DNA from: Halomonas saccharevitans
Lineage (GTDB): Bacteria > Pseudomonadota > Gammaproteobacteria > Pseudomonadales > Halomonadaceae
Direction of reading: 5' to 3'
Length of the DNA: 62,242 nt
NCBI RefSeq assembly: GCF_900116405.1
Contig: NZ_FPAQ01000024.1
Span: 1-62,242, forward strand
Shown: piece by piece, positions 55,106 through 62,242 of the stretch
Layout: each line of letters opens with the position of its first letter
How positions within the stretch are numbered: position 1 is the first letter of the stretch
Translations under genes and position numbers: made by a program
Notes under the pieces: model-generated
Databases searched by the model: none
Told to the model about the DNA's origin: nothing
Seen by the model: the letters and a program-made list of their open reading frames with translations, nothing else

Positions 55106-56071
55106 ATGCGTGTCTTTGCCAACCCGGTCGGTGCCGGATCCCTCTGGTTCGACAACCTTGCTACTGCCGACGGAACGCCCGTCGCCTACGATCCGCAGGC
55201 CAGGGCCTTCATCACCATGCCGCCCTTCTGCGCCAACCGGGAGGTCATCGGCTGCAACTGGATCGCGCCCGAGCAGGGGGCCTTCTGTCGCGCCTGCGCC
55301 ATGACCGAGCTGGCGCCGGATCCCTCCATTCCCGATGCCATGCCCAACTGGGCGCAGACCGAGGCCGCCAAGCGCTGGGTCCTCGACAATCTGGGACGCT
55401 GGAACTGGTTTCGGCCCGAGGACCCCGGCGCTCGTCCGGTGTTTCACATGCTGGCCGAGGGCCCGACCCCGGTGCCCATGGGGCATGTCGGAGGCGTGGT
55501 GACGATCAGCGTGGCGGAGGCAGACCCGGTCCTGCGCACGACCCGTCGAGAAGCCCTGGAAGAGCCCTATCGCACCATGATCGGCCATATGCGCCACGAG
55601 ATCTCGCACATGCTCTGGTGGCGTCTCAGCCTTCGGGAAGATTTTCTCGCGGCCTTCCGGGCCATGTTCGGCGACGAGCGGAAGGACTATCCCGAGGCAC
55701 TGCAGCGCTACTACCATAATGGGCCACCGCCCGACTGGCGCTCGAACTTCGTCAGCACCTATGCCGCGGCACACCCCCACGAGGACTGGGCCGAAACCGC
55801 GTCCCACCTGCTGCACCTCACGGATATCGCCGATAGCTTTGTGGCTGCTGGCCTGTCCTCCTCTGACCTGCCGCACCTCGGGTGGGATCCTTACATGGAG
55901 GCAGATGCCGAGGAGTTGATCCATGTTGCGACGCACCAGGTGATGGCGGTCAACCACATCAATCGCGCGATGGGGTTGTCTGATCTCTACCCCTTCGTAC
56001 TGTCCGAACAGGTCCGCCGTAAGCTTGTTTTCATGCACGATTGGCTGCGTCGAGGCGCCCAGGGGCTGTGA
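55106..56071 (+). CDS. Putative zinc-binding metallopeptidase (DUF2248-like)
   Basis: 321 residues from the ATG at 55106 (GGAG at 55092-55095). The zincin motif is MRHEISHMLWW (His164, Glu165, His168), with a further acidic/His segment AHPHEDWAETASHLLHL. The family normally opens with a zinc ribbon of two Cys pairs; here the first pair is gone (MRVFANPVGAGSLWFDN), while cysteines in PPFCANREVIGCNWIA and FCRACAMTEL remain. The enzyme core seems intact. Biological substrate unknown. Confidence 0.83.
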   Translation: MRVFANPVGAGSLWFDNLATADGTPVAYDPQARAFITMPPFCANREVIGCNWIAPEQGAFCRACAMTELAPDPSIPDAMPNWAQTEAAKRWVLDNLGRWNWFRPEDPGARPVFHMLAEGPTPVPMGHVGGVVTISVAEADPVLRTTRREALEEPYRTMIGHMRHEISHMLWWRLSLREDFLAAFRAMFGDERKDYPEALQRYYHNGPPPDWRSNFVSTYAAAHPHEDWAETASHLLHLTDIADSFVAAGLSSSDLPHLGWDPYMEADAEELIHVATHQVMAVNHINRAMGLSDLYPFVLSEQVRRKLVFMHDWLRRGAQGL

Positions 56072-56268
56072 GCCGGGCAGGAAGCAATGCCGTGGGGGTG
56101 CCAGCAACAGGCGGCATGCCTTGTATCGTGCCCCCTTGATGTCGCTTCCGTGTACCGCTTGCAAACGCTTGGCCGTGTGGCTGGTACCGCTACGCGGCCA
56201 GAGGCATGATGATCGCCTCGACGCACACTAAGGCGGCGAGAGACTGCCACGCGCACGAGGAACCGCCC

Positions 56269-57123
56269 ATGTCACGAATGACGCGCCTGCAAGACCTGAT
56301 CCGTGAACTCCGCCATCACACAGACCCGATCGGCGGGCCAGAGCTTGCCGAGCGGCTGGGGATCACCCTTCGTACCCTCTACCAGGATGTCGCTGCGCTG
56401 CGAGCGGTGGGGGTCGAGGTGGTCAATGCGCCCGGCCAGGGCTATGTGCTGTCGCCTGACGTCGTGCTGCCGCCCGCGGCACTGGCTGAGCCAGCGCCAC
56501 GCGAGCCGGCCGAGCTCATCTTTTTCACCAACCCGCTCTCGCGGGGCGGCATCGTCCACTGGATGCTCGAGGAGCTCGGCGTCTCCTACCGCACCGTGGT
56601 GCTCGAGTACGGCACCACCATGAAGTCGCCCGACTACCTGGCGCTCAATCCGATGGGCAAGGTGCCGGCGATTCGCCACGGCGACGCGGTGATCACCGAG
56701 GCCGCCGCGATCTGCGCCTACCTCGCCGACGTCTTTCCCACCGCCGGGCTGGCGCCGCCGCCCGCCGACCGGGCCGACTACTACCGCTGGCTGTTCTTCG
56801 CCGCCGGGCCGCTGGAGGCCGCCCTGGGGCTCGGCCTTCTGGGCGTGCATCCCACGCCCGAGCAGCAGGTGCAGCTTGGCTGCGGCGACGTCTGGGCGGT
56901 GCTCGACGCCCTGTCCGGCGCGGTCGCCGGGCGTCGCTATATCGCCGGCGACAGCTTCAGCGCGGCGGACGTCTACGTCGGCTCCCACCTCGGCTGGGGC
57001 ATGCACTTCGGCACCATCCCGCGGCGGCCCGAGTTCGAGGCCTACTGGGCGGGCCTGAGGGACCGGCCGGCGCGCGCCCGCTGCGAGGCGTTCGTCGAGC
57101 AGGCCTTCTCGCCGCTGGCCTGA
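56269..57123 (+). CDS. Fusion of a WYL-regulator-type HTH domain and a glutathione S-transferase
   Basis: 284 residues from the ATG at 56269 (GAGGAA at 56257-56262). Residues 1-65 form an HTH_11-type DNA-binding domain like that of YafY/WYL regulators (ELAERLGITLRTLYQDVAAL, then GYVLSPDVVLPP). After a short linker (AEPAPREPAE), a complete GST follows: N-domain LIFFTNPLSRGGIVHWMLEE and NPMGKVPAIRHGD, then the helical C-domain. The linker has no ATG, GTG or TTG codon, so the GST does not start by itself there. The combination suggests a GST-fold ligand sensor coupled to DNA binding. It overlaps the next gene by 1 bp. Confidence 0.82.
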   Translation: MSRMTRLQDLIRELRHHTDPIGGPELAERLGITLRTLYQDVAALRAVGVEVVNAPGQGYVLSPDVVLPPAALAEPAPREPAELIFFTNPLSRGGIVHWMLEELGVSYRTVVLEYGTTMKSPDYLALNPMGKVPAIRHGDAVITEAAAICAYLADVFPTAGLAPPPADRADYYRWLFFAAGPLEAALGLGLLGVHPTPEQQVQLGCGDVWAVLDALSGAVAGRRYIAGDSFSAADVYVGSHLGWGMHFGTIPRRPEFEAYWAGLRDRPARARCEAFVEQAFSPLA

Positions 57124-57971
57124 TGGCAAGGCGCGTGCGAGGTCGCAGGCTGCTGCACCGCCACGGCCACCTGTTCCTGGCGGTGCTGGTGCTGCTGGCC
57201 TGGTCGCTTGCGAGCAACGACTGGGCTGGCGTGCTGTTCCTGCCGGTCTGGGTGCTGGCCACCCAGCTGATCGTGGCCGGCAGCCTTGAGGCCGCCCGGC
57301 TGCGGCGGCGTGCCTGGCTCGGGCAGTACCTGCGCGACGACTCCCCCTGGCGGCGCTGGCTGCAGGGCGGCGCGCTGATGGTGCTGCGCCACCAGCTCGT
57401 CGGCGCGCTGCTCGCCCTGGTGCTGCTGGTCGACCTGCGCCTGCTGCCCTTGTCGGAGTGGCCCCTGTTGCTGGCCGCGCTGCCGCTGCTGGTGGTGGCC
57501 AGAAACGGCCTGCGGCGGCGACTCTCTCGCCACGTCGTGGCCGAGCATCTGCCGGCGGTCACGCGGCGCCTGGTGACGCTCCCGGCCGCCGTGCTGCTCG
57601 CCCTGGCCCTAGTGCTCGCGGCGCTCTGGCTGCCCCAGCCGTGGCTGATCGGGCTTGGCTGGGAGGAGGCGATCGCCCGCCACCTGCCGGGAGGCGAGGG
57701 TAGGGCGCTGCTCGGCTTCTTCGAGCGGCTGGCCGCCAGCGCCGAGCTCACCCGGCAGTGGGCCATGCAGAACGCCGTGGAGCGCTTTCACCTGGCCACG
57801 CCCGTGGCGATGCTCGGCTGGCTGGTGTTGCTGCTGACCCAGGGCGCCGTCGCCTGGGCCTATGTCCGCCTGCTGGTGGGCGCCGAGGCGCTGCGCCGCG
57901 AGGGCCGTTCGCCCCACACCGTGACCACGGGTGAACCCGCCGCGGCCAACGATCGGGAGACTCGCGCATGA
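57123..57971 (+). CDS. Membrane protein of unknown function
   Basis: 282 residues. Five or six hydrophobic segments (about 14-30, 34-52, 80-100, 108-125, 150-175, 228-250) separated by Arg-rich loops. I recognise no family. It starts on the stop codon of the HTH-GST gene and overlaps the next gene by four bases, so all three are probably made together. Confidence 0.7.
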   Translation: MARRVRGRRLLHRHGHLFLAVLVLLAWSLASNDWAGVLFLPVWVLATQLIVAGSLEAARLRRRAWLGQYLRDDSPWRRWLQGGALMVLRHQLVGALLALVLLVDLRLLPLSEWPLLLAALPLLVVARNGLRRRLSRHVVAEHLPAVTRRLVTLPAAVLLALALVLAALWLPQPWLIGLGWEEAIARHLPGGEGRALLGFFERLAASAELTRQWAMQNAVERFHLATPVAMLGWLVLLLTQGAVAWAYVRLLVGAEALRREGRSPHTVTTGEPAAANDRETRA

Positions 57972-59146
57972 ACGCCACCGGCGAGGCCTCACACCGCCTT
58001 GATGGGCGCGCGTTCGATCCCTCATTCCGCTGGCGCGGCTGGGCGCTCTCGGCCCTGGTGGTGCTCCTGCTGCTTCTCGTGTTCGAGGCCAGCCACCGCG
58101 TCCTCGAGGCGCGCAGCCAGGCGTCGCTCTATCGGGTGATCGTGGCGGGCGAGTCGCTGACCCTGGATGCCGAGACCCATGCCGCCTTCTCTCGCGACCT
58201 GACAAGACTCGCCGCCGAGGCCGAGGCGACGCTGGCCGCACGCATGGCGCCCTGGTCGCAGGCGCGCCTCGAGCAGGCCTTCGCGCTCCTGGAGGCGGCG
58301 GTGCCGGGCTATCTCGACTGGTACTTCTCCCTGCGTGGCAGCTATCTGAGGCTCGCAATGGGCATCGCTGGTGATCAGGCGGCCTGGCTCGAGGCGCAGC
58401 GTCACGAGCGGCTGATCGAGGCGAGCGGCATCGAGCCGGCCCTGGCCGACCTCCAGGTGGACCATGCGGCGCGGCTGGCCGACGAGCAGCGGGCCGTGGT
58501 TGAGGCGATGAGCGCGAGGCTTCTCGAACGCTACGCCCCACGGCGTGTCGCCGACGCGAAGACGCAGGCGGCGCCGGCGTTCGATCTGGATAGTGAGATG
58601 CAAGAGACGCTGCCGGCAGCGCTGGATACCCGTCGCTGGCGCTCGGCCGCCTTGGGTGGCAGCGGCCTCGGCCTGCTGGCGGGTCGGCCCCTGGCGCGCA
58701 GGCTCGCGGCCTCGGCCGCGGGGCAGAGCGGCCGGATAGCGCTGCGTGCCCTGGCGGCGCGGCTGGGGGCCGGCGCCGCACGCTCGTTCGCAAGCGGCGG
58801 GACCGCAGCGGCGGTCAGCGCGCCCACCGGCCCGGGCGCCCTGATGGTGGGCGCGGCGACCACTGCCGTGGGCCTGGCCGGGCTCGTCGGCGGTGAGTTC
58901 GCCCTGCTGAAACTGCAGGAGACGCGCCATCGCCCGGCTTTCGAGGCCCGGCTGCGCGACGGCATCGATGAGGCCCGCCGAGACGTGGCGCGCTCGCTTG
59001 AAGGTGCCACCTCGGCCGCCGCCGCTCGGCTGGCGGAAGGGCTAGAGAGCCGGAGCGAGGAGGGCAAACGTATGCCGAGCCAAGCGAGGCCCGATCACTA
59101 CCGCATCCTCGGCCAGCTCAAGCGTCCGGCTGGCTCCGACGCCTGA
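57968..59146 (+). CDS. Membrane-anchored protein of unknown function
   Basis: 392 residues. One N-terminal helix (about 28-46: ALSALVVLLLLLVFEASH) is followed by a long Ala/Arg/Glu-rich helical region (about 50-215). A second hydrophobic Gly/Ala-rich stretch lies at about 222-310 (GSGLGLLAGRPLARRLAAS; GALMVGAATTAVGLAGLVGG), then a helical end. No family recognised. It overlaps the preceding membrane-protein gene by ATGA. The pair may form a complex in the inner membrane. Confidence 0.68.
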   Translation: MNATGEASHRLDGRAFDPSFRWRGWALSALVVLLLLLVFEASHRVLEARSQASLYRVIVAGESLTLDAETHAAFSRDLTRLAAEAEATLAARMAPWSQARLEQAFALLEAAVPGYLDWYFSLRGSYLRLAMGIAGDQAAWLEAQRHERLIEASGIEPALADLQVDHAARLADEQRAVVEAMSARLLERYAPRRVADAKTQAAPAFDLDSEMQETLPAALDTRRWRSAALGGSGLGLLAGRPLARRLAASAAGQSGRIALRALAARLGAGAARSFASGGTAAAVSAPTGPGALMVGAATTAVGLAGLVGGEFALLKLQETRHRPAFEARLRDGIDEARRDVARSLEGATSAAAARLAEGLESRSEEGKRMPSQARPDHYRILGQLKRPAGSDA

Positions 59147-59209
59147 CGCGATCACCTGGGGCGGGCATCGCAGCGCGTCAGCGCCGACGGCCTTTGGCGT
59201 GCTGCCGGC

Positions 59210-59686
59210 TCAGACCCCGTGCAGGCGCCGATGCAGCGCATGAACCCGCTCGGCGAGCTCCGGCACCGGGCCCTCGACGGTGGCGCTCGGTACCACCTCC
59301 TGGATCGGCAGGGTGTTCACGGGTGGCGGGGCCACGCCCATCGCCTTTAGCCAGCCGCCGAGCTGCTTGGACGAGCTGGCATAGACGATGCGGCCCAGCC
59401 CCACCCAGCCGTGGGCGGCCGCGCACATGGGGCAGTGCTCGCCGGAGGTGTAGACGGTGGCCCGGGCGCGCTCCTCGGGCGGCAGGTTCTCCGCGGCCCA
59501 GCGGGCCAGGAAGAACTCCGGGTGCTGGGTGGCATCGCCGCCGGCCACATGGTTGTGGTCCTCGACCAGCACCGCCCCGTCGCCGCTCACCAGCACCGAG
59601 CCGAACGGTTCGTCGCCGGCCTCCAGGGCCTCCTCGGCCAGCTCCACGCAGCGCGCCAGGTGCTGCTTGTCGGTCTCGCTGATCAT
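59210..59686 (-). CDS. Nucleoside deaminase (cytidine/deoxycytidylate deaminase fold)
   Basis: 158 residues from the ATG at 59686 (GGAGGG upstream). The zinc site is HPEF (His55, Glu57) and HCPMCAAA (Cys85, Cys88). The HPE variant in place of HAE occurs in a subgroup near guanine deaminase and related enzymes. It deaminates a purine or pyrimidine base or nucleoside; the exact substrate is not fixed. Convergent with the membrane-protein operon. Confidence 0.87.
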   Translation of the reverse strand: MISETDKQHLARCVELAEEALEAGDEPFGSVLVSGDGAVLVEDHNHVAGGDATQHPEFFLARWAAENLPPEERARATVYTSGEHCPMCAAAHGWVGLGRIVYASSSKQLGGWLKAMGVAPPPVNTLPIQEVVPSATVEGPVPELAERVHALHRRLHGV

Positions 59687-59900
59687 CGTCGTTCCCTCCA
59701 TTGAATGTGACGTTGCTCTCTCATCATACGACTCGCAGGGGGCGTTTTCATGAGGGGCCGGATCGCGACGATTCGCCCATGGCGACCCTAAGCTGATTGA
59801 GCTAGGCTGGGGCCATCGCAAGGAAAACGACCCTCTAACGATTGAGGGAAGCAGGGAACGCGACATGGCAGCGAAGCTCCACGACTACTCATCGGCTGGG

Positions 59901-59957
59901 CGGCATTCGTTCGGGAAATGGTTTTCAGCCATTTTCCGAACGAATGCCGATTTTTTT
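59901..59957 (+). terminator. Very strong intrinsic terminator without an obvious upstream gene
   Basis: The arms at 59901-59921 and 59929-59949 are inverted repeats over 21 bp with a single G-U wobble, loop TTTTCAG, followed by A and seven T (59951-59957). On the plus strand nothing protein-coding ends here; the nearest gene is the minus-strand deaminase. It could end a small RNA starting around 59800, where CCCTC/GAGGG forms a short stem. Confidence 0.8.
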
Positions 59958-60119
59958 ATGGCCGCTATCGGCCCTAAGCGGCCATACCGGAAAAGGCAGC
60001 GAGCACGTTCATTGGGGATATGCAGCACGCACGGTGATTGGTGTTATACTACCGAATTATACTTAATATCTATAAATTTCAAAAGGATGAGGTGTGTTCT
60101 AGCGCGCAGCATAATATTG

Positions 60120-60141
60120 TTGAACGCGCGTGCGCGTTCAA
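60120..60141. repeat. 22-bp palindrome
   Basis: TTGAACGCGC (60120-60129), GT, GCGCGTTCAA (60132-60141): perfect inverted arms in the AT-rich region ahead of the cassettes. Possibly a degenerate recombination site or regulator site. Confidence 0.4.
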
Positions 60142-60235
60142 GTGGAATATCAAGCGCGCGACCTGACGTCTCAGGCCGCACACCGGCCAATACAATACCC
60201 CATAGAAGCTGTGTAGCAGTCTGATGGGCGGCTTA

Positions 60236-60294
60236 GTCCAACAGGCATTTATACGCCATGCTCCGCACGGCGAAGAAATGCTGAATAGTTAACT
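60236..60294. repeat. attC-like site 1
   Basis: GTCCAAC (60236-60242) is a perfect RYYYAAC core and GTTAACT (60288-60294) the partner GTT core, 59 bp in all. Internal arms GGCATTT/AAATGC and GCC/GGC give the imperfect hairpin of an integron attC. It lies 14 bp ahead of the first cassette gene. Confidence 0.5.
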
Positions 60295-60308
60295 TCTAAG
60301 GAGAGTTT

Positions 60309-61070
60309 GTGCTATCTCGTGTAAATGGATTTTTGAGTAAAAAAGTCGAATTATCTGAGGGAGTCTCGACAGATGGTTATTCCCTGATTGTCAGAGGTAT
60401 TCTTTATTTCATAACAGCATCGTGGATTGCTTTCTATCCGGCTTACCTTTTACTAATCCATATGAAGGTTGAAAAATTCTTTTCATACGATGTTTTTGTG
60501 GGTGGTTTGTTCGGAATCAAGTCATTTGTGTTTCTGGTATTTGTTCTTATCACTATATCTGCACTATACATGTGGGGGTTCATTCTCATATTTAGGAATG
60601 CAGTGACCTCTAAATCCAATGAAATGTGGTTTTTAGGCGCTGTATTTGTGCTGGTTTCTCTATTTTTTCATCTGGTCATGTTCTCAAGCGGTCTTTCATC
60701 TGGAAATCCAGAAAGAATACTGTGGCTATCTGCTTTAGGTTTCATTTTTGCTGTGGCTATCTCGTCTTATATGGCCAACCCGCTAAAGAACGTCATCTCA
60801 AACTGGATTGCGCCACTATTCGGAATAATTGCTAGCGCAACATTACCAATTTTCTTTACTGACGTAACATCGGACATAGTGAAAACAGGTTTAGAAAATT
60901 TTAGGGTTGGCGGCAGTGTCCAGGCCTCAATTCACAAGGTGGAAAACGGTGACACAATAAAGGCAGGAAAACTTCTTTTGCTTACTCCTAAATATGCCTA
61001 TCTACGTGAGGATGATAGTGGCTATATTTCTATATCACGCAACAATGATACTTATGTGTCAGTGCAGTAA
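60309..61070 (+). CDS. Cassette-encoded membrane protein, unknown function
   Basis: 253 residues from GTG at 60309, with AAGGAGAG at 60298-60305. Five or six helices (about 28-50, 63-92, 108-128, 137-155, 166-185) and a C-terminal soluble part of about 65 residues. Codon use is AT-rich, unlike the rest of the window, which fits recent acquisition. It is framed by attC-like sites, so it is a mobile gene cassette. No family recognised. Confidence 0.75.
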   Translation: MLSRVNGFLSKKVELSEGVSTDGYSLIVRGILYFITASWIAFYPAYLLLIHMKVEKFFSYDVFVGGLFGIKSFVFLVFVLITISALYMWGFILIFRNAVTSKSNEMWFLGAVFVLVSLFFHLVMFSSGLSSGNPERILWLSALGFIFAVAISSYMANPLKNVISNWIAPLFGIIASATLPIFFTDVTSDIVKTGLENFRVGGSVQASIHKVENGDTIKAGKLLLLTPKYAYLREDDSGYISISRNNDTYVSVQ

Positions 61071-61073
61071 AAA

Positions 61074-61145
61074 GTTAACAAGCGCGTCAATTGGGACTGG
61101 TTTTCCGCTGGCGCTCCAAACCAGACCATTACGCGGGCGTTATAT
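61074..61145. repeat. attC site 2
   Basis: GTTAACAAGCGCGTC opens the site and ACGCGGGCGTTATAT closes it (72 bp). Nested arms pair: TAAC/GTTA, GCGCGT/ACGCGGGC and CTGGTTT/AAACCAG. The ends closely resemble Vibrio-type attC repeats (TAACAA...GCGGGCGTTA). It begins 4 bp after the stop codon of the membrane-protein cassette. Confidence 0.85.
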
Positions 61146-61161
61146 GCACAAGGAAGGCTAG

Positions 61162-61629
61162 GTGATAGACGTATATCTTTTCGACTGGGGAGACACCCTA
61201 ATGGTCGACTTCCCCGGAACTCCGGGAAAAATGTGTGATTGGGAAACAGTTAAAGCTGTTGACGGTGCAGAGGAGGCACTTAGGTGTTTGTCTCGGTCAG
61301 CAAGCATCTATATCGCTACTGGTGCTGCGGAATCATCTGAAGCCGAGATAAAGCAGGCGTTTGCTCGAGTTGGGTTAGATCAATTCGTGTCAGGCTACTT
61401 CTGTAAATCTAATGTCGGTCACCCCAAAGGGAGCCCGGAATTCCTGCCAACTATTTTAAGACGGTTTTCTTTACGTGCGCCTCGCGTAGCTATGGTGGGG
61501 GATAGTTTGGTTAAGGATGTTGAGCCAGCTGCGCGCGTTGGCATTCAGCCCATTTGGTTGACCAACAAGGGTTCATCTGCGCCCGAGGGCACTCGAGTCA
61601 TCGGGAGTTTGCGTGAGCTGTGCAAATAA
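61162..61629 (+). CDS. Cassette-encoded HAD superfamily hydrolase
   Basis: 155 residues from GTG at 61162 (AAGGAAGG at 61150-61157). HAD motif I is FDWGDTL, motif II Thr/Ser lies in YIATGAAESS, motif III Lys in NVGHPKGSPEF and motif IV is VGDSLVKDV. The protein has a very small cap, fitting a phosphatase of the short HAD type. Lower GC than the chromosome. It begins 17 bp after attC site 2 and ends within attC site 3, the standard cassette layout. Confidence 0.85.
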   Translation: MIDVYLFDWGDTLMVDFPGTPGKMCDWETVKAVDGAEEALRCLSRSASIYIATGAAESSEAEIKQAFARVGLDQFVSGYFCKSNVGHPKGSPEFLPTILRRFSLRAPRVAMVGDSLVKDVEPAARVGIQPIWLTNKGSSAPEGTRVIGSLRELCK

Positions 61630-61680
61630 CAAGTCAGGCCAGCGGACGTGTTACACACGCTGCTGCCTTCTGCGTTATAT
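61624..61680. repeat. attC-like site 3
   Basis: AAATAAC (61624-61630) opens and GTTATAT (61674-61680) closes a 57-bp site. Inner arms AGGCCAGCGGACGTGT and ACACGCTGCTGCCT pair with a few bulges. The closing GCGTTATAT is identical to that of attC site 2. It overlaps the stop codon of the HAD gene. Confidence 0.75.
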
Positions 61681-61873
61681 CAGCCCGCGCTGAATGACCT
61701 CTTTTTGGCCGAACCCGGATCTTAAGTCGTCGCTGTTGACAGAGCCGGTCATCCAGCAGCAACAGTAGGATCATCACCACGGCGGCAAAGAGCAGGGCGT
61801 TGCATACCCAGCCGATTCCCCTAGCCAGGTTGCGGCGAACCGGGTTGGGTGGATGCGCGCGGCGCTGCCACAC
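61634..61873 (-). CDS. Possible small cassette-encoded membrane protein
   Basis: 79 codons from GTG at 61873 on the minus strand. The middle has one strong hydrophobic helix (NALLFAAVVMILLLLLDD) flanked by basic residues. The last third reads through attC site 3 in reverse, which lowers confidence. It sits between attC site 3 and the IS. No family recognised. Confidence 0.35.
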   Translation of the reverse strand: MWQRRAHPPNPVRRNLARGIGWVCNALLFAAVVMILLLLLDDRLCQQRRLKIRVRPKRGHSARADITQKAAACVTRPLA

Positions 61874-61895
61874 TCTAGGCTCCTGTCTTCAGGCG

Positions 61896-62242
61896 TTATC
61901 TGTCGGGTCCCGTGTGATTGACCACCCGCTTGGTAAATAACTCAGGTCGCTTGGCCTGCCATTCCTTCATCACCGCAATCGGTGATTGATGGTGCAGCGC
62001 CTTCTGGGGAATGTGGTGATTGTATAGCCACGTATAGCGTTTCAGCGTCTGCTCCAGATCTTCTCCTGAGGTATAGCGCCTTGTCGCTAGCACATCGCTG
62101 ATGCGGCCATTGAAGCGCTCCACCATGCCGTTCGTCTGCGGCCTTCCCGGCTTGATCAGACGATGTTCGATACCATCGGCCTGGCACTCTTGGTCAAATG
62201 CATGGTTCCCGCTGGGCTTTCGCTCACCGGCCCGAGTGAAGC
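61896..62242 (-). CDS. IS481-type transposase, C-terminal part (truncated by window end)
   Basis: 115 codons of the integrase-core C-terminus. The motif PGRPQTNGMVERFNGRI carries the Glu of the DDE triad, and the family-typical HIPQKALHHQSPIAVMKEW follows. The gene continues beyond the window. Its TAA stop (61896-61898) lies just outside the likely element end at 61901, so the last codons come from flanking DNA or the target repeat. Confidence 0.88.
   Translation of the reverse strand, partial: FTRAGERKPSGNHAFDQECQADGIEHRLIKPGRPQTNGMVERFNGRISDVLATRRYTSGEDLEQTLKRYTWLYNHHIPQKALHHQSPIAVMKEWQAKRPELFTKRVVNHTGPDR
61901..62242 (-). mobile_element. IS481 family insertion sequence, one end
   Basis: TGTCGGGTCCC at 61901-61911 begins with TGT, as IS481-family ends do, directly beside the transposase stop codon. 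The other end lies outside the window. It is inserted next to GGCGTTATC, which resembles the closing core of an attC site, so it may have landed in the cassette array. Confidence 0.65.

Larger units (their letters stand above)
59687..60308. other. Gene-free transition region between chromosome and cassette array
   Basis: About 620 bp in which GC content drops. It holds a strong terminator (59901-59957), a small hairpin at 59958-59985 (ATGGCCGCT/AGCGGCCAT), a palindrome (60120-60141) and an attC-like site (60236-60294). Short open frames across it have no coding character. No integrase gene is found. Confidence 0.6.

Noticed and set aside
59865..60224. 119-codon open frame starting MAAKLHDYSS
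   Set aside because: It runs straight through the strong terminator hairpin and T-run, changes composition along its length and resembles no protein.
59687..61901. Integrase gene (intI) for the cassette array
   Set aside because: No tyrosine recombinase-like frame is present on either strand between the deaminase gene and the IS.

Overview
The window is about 60 kb of high-GC chromosome followed by about 2 kb of lower-GC sequence at the right end. Gene content and order (dnaX-ybaB-recR, rnd-ycgL-ycgN, mlaA-rssB-rssC-tal, pstSCAB) point to a gammaproteobacterium, most likely a Halomonas-like member of the Halomonadaceae. That assignment is inferred from gene order and protein character only; no rRNA is present to confirm it. 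I see no tRNA, rRNA or CRISPR array.

Layout. 1-10.2 kb is housekeeping: a DUF533/TerB protein, an acetylpolyamine amidohydrolase-type deacetylase, a GGDEF-EAL protein, the DNA maintenance run dnaX-ybaB-recR, then rnd-ycgL-ycgN. 10.2-16.6 kb holds a secreted low-complexity repeat protein, oligopeptidase B, a VWA membrane protein and a class II glutamine amidotransferase. 16.6-28.6 kb holds fadD, hrpA, a FabH-like ketoacyl synthase, mlaA, an RssB/RssC partner-switching pair, transaldolase and a Bcr-type exporter.

28.6-47.9 kb is an oxyanion and metal transport neighbourhood. It starts with a Pho-box-preceded pstSCAB and a chromate transporter gene 2 bp behind pstB. An arsenic island follows, with two convergent arms: arsC-gapdh-arsJ-arsR on the plus strand, and a remnant arsH-acr3-CC/Se protein-MFS-sigma factor-permease-thioredoxin on the minus strand. 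The promoter region of each arm carries the same inverted repeat, ATATATG-N6-CATATAT. Next come a Pho-box-preceded phosphonate/phosphite-type ABC transporter (phnDCEE) and fetAB, in which fetA is broken.

48-55 kb is a fatty acid or acyl-CoA catabolism module: thiolase, TetR regulator, frameshifted acyl-CoA synthetase, short-chain dehydrogenase and acyl-CoA dehydrogenase, with candidate TetR and PsrA-type operators. 55-59.9 kb holds a zinc metallopeptidase, an unusual HTH-glutathione S-transferase fusion with two overlapping membrane-protein genes, and a nucleoside deaminase. From about 60 kb the GC content falls; three attC-like sites enclose two gene cassettes (an unknown membrane protein and a HAD phosphatase), and an IS481-type transposase runs off the window end. 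No integrase gene is seen.

Four genes look damaged or decayed: arsH (large internal deletion), fetA (deletion through the Walker A motif), the acyl-CoA synthetase (one base lost in a G run), and the RssB receiver domain (phosphoacceptor missing, gene otherwise intact). The strongest candidates for something undescribed are a sigma factor with a C-terminal cysteine cluster inside the arsenic operon, the HTH-GST fusion operon, and a secreted protein made of fourteen TDDG repeats followed by a Gly-Ser tail.
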